DNA of 64,000 nt from Acidobacteriota bacterium. GTDB lineage: Bacteria > Acidobacteriota > Blastocatellia > Pyrinomonadales > Pyrinomonadaceae. Of this stretch, positions 21,015 through 28,341 are shown piece after piece; within the stretch, counting starts at the first letter, position 1, and each line of letters starts with the position of its first letter. The notes beneath the pieces were generated by a model that was given only the letters and a program-made list of their open reading frames with translations, searched no databases and had not been told where the DNA came from. The DNA is taken from assembly GCA_020199775.1 (NCBI GenBank), contig JAIVJZ010000040.1:434001-498000 (forward strand). Direction: 5' to 3'. Made by a program: the position numbers and the translations under genes.

Positions 21015-23012
21015 TCAACTGGCCGCGCCCGTCTTGGCGGCACTCTTCGCAAGCGGAGACTTCTCCGCCGAGCGGGCGTGTGAGGCCATGAGCGGAATGG
21101 ATGGTAGCACGACGCGGAAGCGCGTGCCAGACCCGAGCTTCGATTTAACTTCGAGCCGCCCGCCGTGCGACTCGACGATCTCGCGGCAGGTGTAGAGGCC
21201 GAGGCCGATGCCGCGCTTCTTCGTCGTCGCGAAGGCGCGGAAGAGGCGCGTGCGCATGAAGTCTTCGGTCATTCCCGCCCCCGTGTCCTCGACGCTGAAG
21301 TAGATCAGTTTGTCGCTCTCTTCTCCGGCGGCGACGGTGAGCCGCCCGCCCCGCCCGCCCATCGCCTCAAACGCGTTGACGATCAGGTTTTCCAACACGC
21401 GCTCGATCCGCTCCGCGTCAATCGGGGCGATGAGCGTGTCGGGCAATTCCGTCTGGATGTCGTAGAACTCGGCGCGCGGATCGGCGTTTGCCGCCAGCAC
21501 GCGCCGGATGACCGGGACGAGGTCGGCGGGCTGCGGCGTGCGCCGGTATTCGCCGCTCAGAGACTTCACCGGCTCGCTCAGGCGCGCGACGAGCGCGCCT
21601 AGTTTCTCCGTCGCCTGCCGGAGCGAGGAGACGGCGTCTTCGCGAAACTCCGCGCGGTGAAATTGACGCTCCATGTTCGTGACGAGCATCGAGAGGCCGG
21701 TGATGGCGTTTTTGAGATCGTGCGTGAGCATCGCGGAGAGGCGCACGAAGGACTGGAACTGGCGCGTCTCGGCCTCGCGCGCGATGAGTTCGCGCAGGCG
21801 GTCGCTCATGCGGTTGAAGCCTTCGGCGAGCGCGTGCGTCTCGTCGTGCGTCTGCACTTCGATGCGCTGGTTGAGATCGCCCGCGCCGATGGCCGCCGCC
21901 GCCTCGGTGACGCGGGTGATGCGGCGCGTGGCGCGCGTGACGACGACGAATGCGAACAGCATGGCCGCGCCTGCGACGAGCAGCGCGACGGCGAGCGACG
22001 CGAGGCCGTCGCGTTTGAGGCCCGCCACGGCGCGCGTGTAATTTCCGGCGGCGGCCACCGAGAGATTGCTGCCCGCGATTGGTTTGTAGGAGGCGAGCCA
22101 GCGCGTGCCGTCGGCCGGAACGGTGTAAAAATTCGTCCCGCTCTGGCCCGCCCGCATCGCACTCGCGAAGGCGTCGAAGTAAGGCATCGCGACGCCCGCC
22201 GGTTGATACTTGAGCGCGTGGATGGTGTGGTGAATGATCTTCCCCGTCCTATCGAGAACGAGCAGCAGGCGCGCGGGCTGCGCCGCGACCTCTCCCGCGC
22301 GCGCGGAGACGCCCGCGGGAGAGGTCGCGGCGTTCGGGTCGCGCACGGCCTCTTGCAGCAGCGCGTCCAACTTCAGTTCGGCGACGAGCGCGGCGCGCGG
22401 GCTGCGCTCGCCTTCGGGCGAGAAGACGGGCACGGTGTAGACGATGCAGGGCGTGCCGTTCGCGTCGAGCATCACGTCCGAGCGCAAGGGCTTCGGTTCG
22501 GAGGCCGTCCAGACGCGCTCGTCGAGACGCAGTTGGCCGGGCAACGAGTCGCCCATCTTCACGCGCGGCGACGGGCTGCTCGCACCATACGGCTCGACCC
22601 GAACCGGCGCGCCCCCCGCCTGCGACGCGCTAACCGGCGTGACGGCCGAGTAGTAATCGCGATTGTGTGAAACGAAATCCGCGACGGTGTTCTGCAACGC
22701 CTCCGTCGCGCGTGCGGCCGGTTCGCTCGACGCGGGCGAAGCGTTGCCCGTCGTGGTCGTGGGTTGCGCCGCGAGGCCGCGCGCGTAGTCGCGCACCGCG
22801 CCCGCTTGCGCCAGAGCGGTTAAGTCGGCTTCGCGCTCGCGCAGCCCGACTTCAACGTCGCGCGCAACGCGCGCCGCCTCGGCCTTGACCTCCTCGCGCA
22901 GCATCCCTTCGACGACCTTCAGGCTGTTGCGATAGAACAGCAAGCCGACAAGCAACACCGGCGCGAGGCCGCCGACGATGAAAAAGATTAAGAGTTTGGC
23001 GCGAAGGTTCAC
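21015..23012 (-). CDS. membrane sensor histidine kinase
   Basis: 665 residues. TM1 about 6-26, an extracytoplasmic sensor (30-336, dCache-like, with HHTIHALKYQPAGVAMPYFD), TM2 about 337-359, HAMP (360-412), then phosphoacceptor His431 in MLTHDLKNAITGL and an ATPase domain with N box ENLIVNAFEAMG, G1 VEDTGAGM, and G2 TTKKRGIGLGLYTCREIVESHGG. The LTHDLKN H-box and KKRGIGLGLY G2 box resemble the PrsK/NtrB-like kinases. It precedes the NtrC-family regulator on the same strand and is its likely partner. Confidence 0.93.
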   Translation of the reverse strand: MNLRAKLLIFFIVGGLAPVLLVGLLFYRNSLKVVEGMLREEVKAEAARVARDVEVGLREREADLTALAQAGAVRDYARGLAAQPTTTTGNASPASSEPAARATEALQNTVADFVSHNRDYYSAVTPVSASQAGGAPVRVEPYGASSPSPRVKMGDSLPGQLRLDERVWTASEPKPLRSDVMLDANGTPCIVYTVPVFSPEGERSPRAALVAELKLDALLQEAVRDPNAATSPAGVSARAGEVAAQPARLLLVLDRTGKIIHHTIHALKYQPAGVAMPYFDAFASAMRAGQSGTNFYTVPADGTRWLASYKPIAGSNLSVAAAGNYTRAVAGLKRDGLASLAVALLVAGAAMLFAFVVVTRATRRITRVTEAAAAIGAGDLNQRIEVQTHDETHALAEGFNRMSDRLRELIAREAETRQFQSFVRLSAMLTHDLKNAITGLSMLVTNMERQFHRAEFREDAVSSLRQATEKLGALVARLSEPVKSLSGEYRRTPQPADLVPVIRRVLAANADPRAEFYDIQTELPDTLIAPIDAERIERVLENLIVNAFEAMGGRGGRLTVAAGEESDKLIYFSVEDTGAGMTEDFMRTRLFRAFATTKKRGIGLGLYTCREIVESHGGRLEVKSKLGSGTRFRVVLPSIPLMASHARSAEKSPLAKSAAKTGAAS

Positions 23013-23150
23013 GTCGAAATTTTAAAGGATGCGTTGCGAGTGAGGTCGCGCATGAAGACTGCGCATGCGGACGGTAGCTGGACGCGCCGCAGATGCTAAC
23101 GCGGAGACAGCAAACTGTCAAAAAAATATCCGCGACCCGGGAGACGGTAT

Positions 23151-24026
23151 TTATGAGACGCGCGTGCGCCCGAACTCGTCGAGCAGCGGCGCGAGGCGGG
23201 CGACGACGAGCGGGTGCGCCGCGCCGTTCGCGGCGACGAGGCCGTTGCGGTTCTGCACGTCCTCGGTGTTGTAGCGGAGTGGTTCGCCCCAGAGGTCTGT
23301 CAGCCGCCCCCCGGCTTCGTGGAGGATGGCTTCGGGCGCGCAGGTGTCCCACTGCTTCGTGCGCGGCGAGAGGTGGACGTAGAGATCACACTGCCGCTCG
23401 GCGATCAGCCCGGTCTTGATGCCGACCGAGCCGCGCCTGATCTCTTCTCCGAGGCCGAGCGCGCGCATCACCCTCGCCATGCGCGGGCTATGATGATTCC
23501 GGCTCGCCGCCAGACGTATCCGCGCAAAATTCGTCTCACTTGAGACGCGCAGGCGTTCCGGCTGTGTCTCCGGCCGCACGACCCACGCGCCCGCGCCGCG
23601 CGCCGCGTAGTGCAGCACGCCGGGCACCGGTTGATAGACGACGCCGAGCACCGGCGCGCCGTCTGCGACCAGCCCGATCTGCACGGCGAAGTCGCCGTTG
23701 CCTTCGATGAAGCCTTTCGTGCCGTCGAGCGGGTCAACTATCCAGACGCGCGAAAGGCTCAGGCGGCGCACCGTGTCGAGCGTCTCTTCGGATAACAGGC
23801 CGTCGGCGGGAAACTCGCGCTGCAAGCCCGCGACGATCGCGTCGTTGGCCGCGTGGTCGGCTTGCGTCACCGGGTCGTCGTTCTCGCTTTTGTGGACGAT
23901 GCTGAGCGGCCTGCCGTAATGTTCGAGCGCGGCCGCACCCGCCGCGCGCGCAAGCGAGATGGCCGCGCCCAGTTCGCGTTCGTAAAGGTTGCCGCCTGCG
24001 GCTTCCGTGTGCGACTGCTTGCTCAA
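23151..24026 (-). CDS. 3'(2'),5'-bisphosphate nucleotidase CysQ-like
   Basis: 291 residues of the Mg-dependent, Li-sensitive phosphatase superfamily. Metal and phosphate motifs: KSENDDPVTQADHAAN, GLLSEET, WIVDPLDGTKGFIEGNGDFAVQIGL and the late motif KQWDTCAPEAILHEAGG. WIVDPLDGTKGF (Lys instead of Thr-Asn) is the CysQ/BPNT signature, as opposed to the inositol phosphatase at 6361-7143. It hydrolyses 3'-phosphoadenosine 5'-phosphate formed in sulphate assimilation or sulphation. Cytoplasmic; no sulphate genes adjacent. Confidence 0.9.
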   Translation of the reverse strand: MSKQSHTEAAGGNLYERELGAAISLARAAGAAALEHYGRPLSIVHKSENDDPVTQADHAANDAIVAGLQREFPADGLLSEETLDTVRRLSLSRVWIVDPLDGTKGFIEGNGDFAVQIGLVADGAPVLGVVYQPVPGVLHYAARGAGAWVVRPETQPERLRVSSETNFARIRLAASRNHHSPRMARVMRALGLGEEIRRGSVGIKTGLIAERQCDLYVHLSPRTKQWDTCAPEAILHEAGGRLTDLWGEPLRYNTEDVQNRNGLVAANGAAHPLVVARLAPLLDEFGRTRVS

Positions 24027-24078
24027 GGTTCTCTATGTCTCCGGTTGTTCAAGCTAACATCACCCAAGGAAGAAAGTC

Positions 24079-24195
24079 TCACGCAAAGGCGCAAAGGGAA
24101 AGCATAAAGGGTTAGAGCATCCAACAATCTTGAATTTTCCTTGTCGAGCTTTCCTTCCTGAGTTTTCCTTTGCGTCTTTGCGCCTTTGCGCGAGC
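24079..24195. repeat. intergenic inverted repeat (GCAAAGGCGCAAAG type)
   Basis: ACGCAAAGGCGCAAAGGGAAA at the left and TTTCCTTTGCGTCTTTGCGCC at the right form an imperfect long hairpin with a long spacer. It fills the interval between two minus-strand genes, just downstream of the decarboxylase-coding gene's neighbour. Different in sequence from the ATGAACGCGG family but same layout. Confidence 0.75.
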
Positions 24196-24207
24196 TTATT
24201 CTTTCCT

Positions 24208-25818
24208 TCACACCTCGCGCGCCGCGTCACGGATGATGTCGAATGTGGCTTCGATGTCGCGGCGCGTCGTGCGGAAGTTGACGATGCAGGCGCGCAGGGC
24301 GAAGCGGCCGCGCAGGGAGGCGTTCGACACGTAAGCGCGCCCGCCGCGCTGCACCGCGCGCAGGATGCGGCCGTTCAACTCGTCCAGTTCTCCTTCGATG
24401 CGCGCGCGCTCCGCTTCACCGGCCGAGGCGAGCCGCAGCCGCGCACCGGGCGGCACGTAACGAAAACAGCAGATGCTCAACTCGACGGGGGCGAGCAGTT
24501 CAAAGTCTTCCGCCGCTTCGACGCACGCGCCGAAGTAGGCGGCGAGCTCGTTGTCTTCCGTAATCGCGGCGGCGATTGCCCGCGCGCCGTAGTAGCGCAG
24601 CAGCAGCCAGATTTTTAAGGCGCGGAAGCGGCGCGACAACTCCACGCCGTAGTCGAAGAAGGCGAACGACTCCTCTTCCGTCTCCTCAAAAATTTTGATG
24701 TAGTCGGCCTCGCTCCCGGCCCACGCCGCGCGCACCTGCGCCGCGTCGCGGAAGAGCAGGCAGCCGCAATCGACCGGCGTGTAGAGCCACTTGTGCGGGT
24801 CGAGCGCGACGGAATCGGCCTCGGTGAGACCGGCAAAGAGCGTGCGCTTCGACGGGTCAACCGCCGCGAGCGCGCCGTATGCGCCGTCCACATGAAACCA
24901 CAGACCGTACTCGCGCGCGACACGCGCGATCTCCGAGAGGGGATCGACCGCGCCCGTGTTGACCGTGCCCGCGCTCGCCACCACGCAACACGGTTGGAAG
25001 TTATCGCTCAGGTCGCGCTCGATCCTCTCGCGCAGACGCCGCGTGTCCATGCGAAAGTTCTCGTCCGACTCGACGACGCGCACCTGCTCGCGCCCCAAGC
25101 CCAGAATGTCCGCCGCCTTCGCGATTGACATGTGCGCCTGATCCGAGACGTAGATCGTCGCCGGTCGCGCCGCGTGCCACAAACCCTTTTGCGACACATC
25201 GAGAGCGCGACTCGTCGCACCCGCCGCATCGTCGCCGTCGCCGCCGGACTCTGCGGCGCGCGACTTCGTGCGATGCGCGACGTAGAGCGCGTTCAAGTTC
25301 GCCATCGAGCCGCCGCTCGTCAATAAACCGCCCGCGCCCTGCGCGTAGTTGATGAGCGCGGCGAGCCAGCCGACGACCGTGTGTTCGACGTGCGTCGCCG
25401 CCGGGGACGAACGCCACGCGGGAACGTTCTGGTTGAGCGCGGAGGCGATGAGGTCTGCGAACGCGCCGACGGGCGTCGAGGGCGACGCGACGTAGCCGAA
25501 GAAGCGCGGGTGTCCGCTGTGGCGGCTGCCCTCGAAGATGCGACGGCAATCGGCGAACACTTCGTCGAGCGGGTCGGGCGCGACGGGCAGCGGCGCGTCG
25601 AACTGCGCGGCCAGTTTGCGCGCGGTTGTGTGCTTCAAGACCGGCGACGCGGAGACGCGCCGGAAGTGGTCTGATACCAACTCGACGGCGCGCGCGGCGA
25701 GGTGGGCGAACGCCTCGTCCGTGATGTCGAGCGACGAGGCGCGTGCGGCGGCGTCGTCGCCGCCGCCATCGCGTGTCCCCGTCTCGTCGAGACTTCCCTT
25801 TTCTCGTGTGTTGCTCAT
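24208..25818 (-). CDS. pyridoxal-phosphate-dependent amino acid decarboxylase (group II)
   Basis: 536 residues from the ATG at 25818; the open frame continues upstream but through a repeat. PLP motifs: a substrate-side GHPRFFGYVASPSTPVGAFAD, TSGGSMANL (cofactor phosphate), SDQAHMSIAKAA, WFHVDGAYGALAAV (Asp binding the pyridine N) and DPHKWLYTPVDCG with the Schiff-base Lys. This is the aromatic-L-amino-acid/tyrosine/glutamate decarboxylase family (PF00282). Substrate cannot be assigned. Cytoplasmic. Probably monocistronic, flanked by inverted repeats on both sides. Confidence 0.92.
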   Translation of the reverse strand: MSNTREKGSLDETGTRDGGGDDAAARASSLDITDEAFAHLAARAVELVSDHFRRVSASPVLKHTTARKLAAQFDAPLPVAPDPLDEVFADCRRIFEGSRHSGHPRFFGYVASPSTPVGAFADLIASALNQNVPAWRSSPAATHVEHTVVGWLAALINYAQGAGGLLTSGGSMANLNALYVAHRTKSRAAESGGDGDDAAGATSRALDVSQKGLWHAARPATIYVSDQAHMSIAKAADILGLGREQVRVVESDENFRMDTRRLRERIERDLSDNFQPCCVVASAGTVNTGAVDPLSEIARVAREYGLWFHVDGAYGALAAVDPSKRTLFAGLTEADSVALDPHKWLYTPVDCGCLLFRDAAQVRAAWAGSEADYIKIFEETEEESFAFFDYGVELSRRFRALKIWLLLRYYGARAIAAAITEDNELAAYFGACVEAAEDFELLAPVELSICCFRYVPPGARLRLASAGEAERARIEGELDELNGRILRAVQRGGRAYVSNASLRGRFALRACIVNFRTTRRDIEATFDIIRDAAREV

Positions 25819-25833
25819 GTAACTAAAACCATT

Positions 25834-25946
25834 CACCACAGAGTCGCAAAGCCGGAGATGAAGGCACGGATGAGCGCAAGAAACCATCTCAAATTTGAAA
25901 TCGTCCGATGCCTTCCTCCGCGCGCTCTGTGTCTGCGGTGGTGAAC
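25834..25946. repeat. intergenic inverted repeat (TTCACCACAGAG type)
   Basis: TTCACCACAGAG near 25834 pairs with CTCTGTGTCTGCGGTGGTGAA near 25926-25946; inner parts (GATGAAGGCA and TGCCTTC) pair in addition. It lies directly upstream of the decarboxylase gene and would place its promoter inside or beyond the hairpin. Confidence 0.7.
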
Positions 25947-26100
25947 GCTTTTTCCGTTTGCGTAGAATCAATATTGAGAGTCCAAACCCTAGCACACCTC
26001 CCGCGCTTCCCTGAAATATTCTTGCCGTGTCGCGCCCGCAACGCTTATAGTTCGTCCACACGACCGACTCTATTCCGATTTATAAAGAGATGCTATTGCC

Positions 26101-26174
26101 ATGAAGGATGAACGCGGAATGATGAAGTAAAAGCCACTCGTCTTTACAGTTCATCGTTCCGCGTTCATCCTTCA
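26101..26174. repeat. long inverted repeat, ATGAACGCGGAACGATGAA family
   Basis: Arm 26101-26133 (ATGAAGGATGAACGCGGAAT...) pairs with 26142-26174 around CCACTCGT with a few mismatches. It ends 30 bases before the aldo/keto reductase start, just upstream of its GGAGG site, so it lies in a leader or promoter here rather than at a gene end. Confidence 0.88.
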
Positions 26175-26203
26175 TCGTTTCAATCAAACCGGAGGTTTGA
26201 ACC

Positions 26204-27334
26204 ATGCCCATCACAGGCCACGCCACGACAGAGGGGACGACGCGCTACCGCGAGCGTTTGCAGCAAGAGGCAGTCGCCGCCAACCATTTCCGGCTCGAAC
26301 AAAACCTCTGGCTTTCTTCGCTCGGCATCGGCACGTATCTCGGCAAGCCCGACGCGGAGACGGACGCGCGTTATACCGAGTCGGTCGCGCGCGCCGTCGA
26401 ACTCGGCGCGAACGTCGTGGACACGGCGGCCAACTATCGTTTCCAGCGCAGCGAGCGTTCAATCGGCGCGGCCTTGCAGGTGTTAGTCGAAAGCAAAGGA
26501 ATCGCGCGCGACGAGGTCGTCGTCTGCACGAAGGGCGGCTACATCCCCTTCGACACAGACCCGCCCGCCGGGCAAGAGGGCGTGCGCCGCTACATCGAAG
26601 AGACTTTCATCAGGACGGGCGTTGCCGAATTGTCCGACATCGCGGCGGGCAGCCATTGCATGACGCCGAAATATCTCGCGCACCAGATCGAACAGTCGCT
26701 CCGCAACATGCGCCTCGCCGCCATCGACGTGTACTACATCCACAACCCGGAGACGCAACTCGGCGTCGTCTCGCCCGCGGAGTTCGAGACGCGCCTGCGC
26801 GCCGCGTTCGGGCAACTGGAGCAGAGCGTCGCGGACGGTAAAATTAAGAACTACGGCGTGGCGACGTGGAACGGCTTCCGCCTCGCGCCGTCGGAGCGCG
26901 GTTATCATTCGCTCGAACGCATGCACGAACTCGCGCGCGAGGCCGGGGGCGACGGGCATCACTTCCGCTTCGTCCAGCTCCCCTTCAACCTCGCGATGCC
27001 GGAAGCCCTCACGCAGTCGAACCAAACTTTTCAGGGCGCGTCAGTGTCGCTGCTCGAAGCGGCGCGCGCGCTCGGCGTGTCGGTCGTCGCGAGCGCGTCG
27101 ATCTTGCAGGGCAAGGTGGCGCGCGGGCTTTCCGAAGAGATACGCGAGCCGCTCGGTTCGCTCGCCTCCGACGCGCTGACCGCGATCCAGTTCACGCGCT
27201 CCACGCCCGGCATCACCACCGCGCTCGTCGGCATGAGCCGACGCGCCCACGTCGAAGAGAACCTCCAACTCGCGCGCCTCGACCCCGCGCGCCCCGATCA
27301 ATATCAACGCCTGTTTTCGACCGGAGCCGGGTAA
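26204..27334 (+). CDS. aldo/keto reductase
   Basis: 376 residues, ATG preceded by GGAGG at 26191. TIM-barrel AKR motifs: LSSLGIGTYLGKPD, NVVDTAANYRFQRSERSIG (active Asp and Tyr), VVVCTKGGYIPF (Lys), DVYYIHNPETQL (His), ATWNGFRL and a C-terminal NADPH part (ITTALVGMSRRAHVEENL). It belongs to the longer AKR subgroup with an extra segment (PPAGQEGVRRYIEE) between strand 3 and 4. It reduces an unknown aldehyde or ketone with NADPH in the cytoplasm. The DUF962 gene follows on the same strand after 50 bases. Confidence 0.9.
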   Translation: MPITGHATTEGTTRYRERLQQEAVAANHFRLEQNLWLSSLGIGTYLGKPDAETDARYTESVARAVELGANVVDTAANYRFQRSERSIGAALQVLVESKGIARDEVVVCTKGGYIPFDTDPPAGQEGVRRYIEETFIRTGVAELSDIAAGSHCMTPKYLAHQIEQSLRNMRLAAIDVYYIHNPETQLGVVSPAEFETRLRAAFGQLEQSVADGKIKNYGVATWNGFRLAPSERGYHSLERMHELAREAGGDGHHFRFVQLPFNLAMPEALTQSNQTFQGASVSLLEAARALGVSVVASASILQGKVARGLSEEIREPLGSLASDALTAIQFTRSTPGITTALVGMSRRAHVEENLQLARLDPARPDQYQRLFSTGAG

Positions 27335-27384
27335 GGGAGGCATGGATCGGGCACGCGCCGTTATCTCTTCGCGGAGAAGCACGA

Positions 27385-27690
27385 ATGACCGAAGCTGAGA
27401 TGAAATCTTTCGCAGACTTTTGGCCGCACTATCTGGCCGAACATAGCCGCGCGGGCACGCGCCGCCTGCACGCGGCGGGCACGCTCACGAGCACCGCTTT
27501 GGCCGTCGCACTCGTGGCGAGCGGCCGTTGGCGTTGGCTGCCCGTCGCACTCGCCACCGGCTACGCGGCGGCGTGGGCGGGACACTTCCTCATCGAACAC
27601 AACCGCCCCGCGACCTTCAAGCACCCGCTCTGGTCTTTCGCCGCCGACTACAAAATGGTCGCGCTGATGCTTACGGGAAAGTTGAAATGA
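27385..27690 (+). CDS. DUF962 / Mpo1-like small membrane protein
   Basis: 101 residues from ATG 27385 with GGAGAAGC upstream; the frame is open further back but not family-like. Hallmarks: FADFWPHYLAEHSRAGTRRLHAAGT at the start and GHFLIEHNRPATFKHPLWSF at the end, enclosing one or two membrane helices (TSTALAVALVA, WLPVALATGYAAAW). Yeast Mpo1, the characterised relative, is an Fe-dependent dioxygenase in alpha-oxidation of 2-hydroxy fatty acids; the conserved His and Glu are kept here, so a related activity is possible. Confidence 0.85.
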   Translation: MTEAEMKSFADFWPHYLAEHSRAGTRRLHAAGTLTSTALAVALVASGRWRWLPVALATGYAAAWAGHFLIEHNRPATFKHPLWSFAADYKMVALMLTGKLK

Positions 27691-27693
27691 TCG

Positions 27694-27777
27694 AAACGAT
27701 GAACGCGGAACGATGAACGATGAACTGAAAGCAACTCGTCTTTCAGTTCATCGTTCATCGTTCCGCGTTCATCGTTT
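27694..27777. repeat. perfect 38-bp inverted repeat, ATGAACGCGGAACGATGAA family
   Basis: Arms 27694-27731 and 27740-27777 are perfect complements around the loop CAACTCGT. It begins directly after the DUF962 stop and its outer GTTT runs into TTA, the complement of the stop codon of the convergent SRPBCC gene at 27776. It therefore sits exactly between two convergent gene ends and could terminate both. Confidence 0.95.
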
Positions 27778-28294
27778 ATTTCGCCGGTGGCGGCGGGATG
27801 AGCGCGGCCTCTTCGGGCGTGCGTGCGCGGCGGCGTGCGAGTTCGAGTTTGAGACTCTGTTCGCCGCGGCGCATGGCGTATTGATGGTTGGAGGCCAAGA
27901 GCGGGCGGAGCAGGAGCGAGAGGGCGCGCACGACGGGTTTGCGCGCGCGCACTTTCCAGTCGAAGGTGATGTCGACGAGCAGGCCGTCCTGTCTGAACGT
28001 CCAGATGCCGCGCCCCTGCAAATCGCCGACGGCTTCGAGCGTCGAGCCGTAAGGGTGGCGCGACTCGGTGACGCGAAACTGCCAGCGCAAACTGTAAGGC
28101 AAGTAACCCCGCGTGTGCAGGCTGACGAGTTTCCCGACGCCCGCGGCGTCGCCTTCCTCCAACACCTGCACGTCGAGATAAGTCGCAGGCCACCAACGGC
28201 GCAAGTCCGCCACGTCCTTGAGCACGTCCGAAACTTCCTCGCACGTCCCTTCGACGCGCCAGCGCGAGATGAAATGATAATCGGCAATCGACAT
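27776..28294 (-). CDS. SRPBCC-fold (polyketide cyclase/START-like) protein
   Basis: 172 residues from ATG 28294 (GAGAGAG upstream). Begins YHFISRWRVEGTCEEVSDVL, followed by DLRRWWPATYLDVQVLEEGD and later DITFDWKVRARKPVVRALSLLLRPL, all usual for START-like hydrophobic ligand-binding proteins in this superfamily. The ligand is unknown. Last 25 residues are basic and then proline-rich. The start lies 48 bases downstream of the DUF2339 gene on the same strand. Its stop codon is contiguous with a perfect inverted repeat. Confidence 0.8.
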   Translation of the reverse strand: MSIADYHFISRWRVEGTCEEVSDVLKDVADLRRWWPATYLDVQVLEEGDAAGVGKLVSLHTRGYLPYSLRWQFRVTESRHPYGSTLEAVGDLQGRGIWTFRQDGLLVDITFDWKVRARKPVVRALSLLLRPLLASNHQYAMRRGEQSLKLELARRRARTPEEAALIPPPPAK

Positions 28295-28341
28295 GGAAAC
28301 TCTCTCTTTGTTAGTCGCGCCTTCGCGTCTCACGCGCGCCG

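Noticed and set aside
21015-23012. PrsK of an exosortase/PEP-CTERM system
   Set aside because: The kinase has a periplasmic sensor and HAMP, unlike PrsK, and no exosortase or PEP-CTERM protein is encoded here; only the regulator has PrsR-like features.
25819-26061. N-terminal extension of the decarboxylase frame
   Set aside because: Its residues are translated from an inverted repeat and intergenic sequence; the family begins after ATG 25818.
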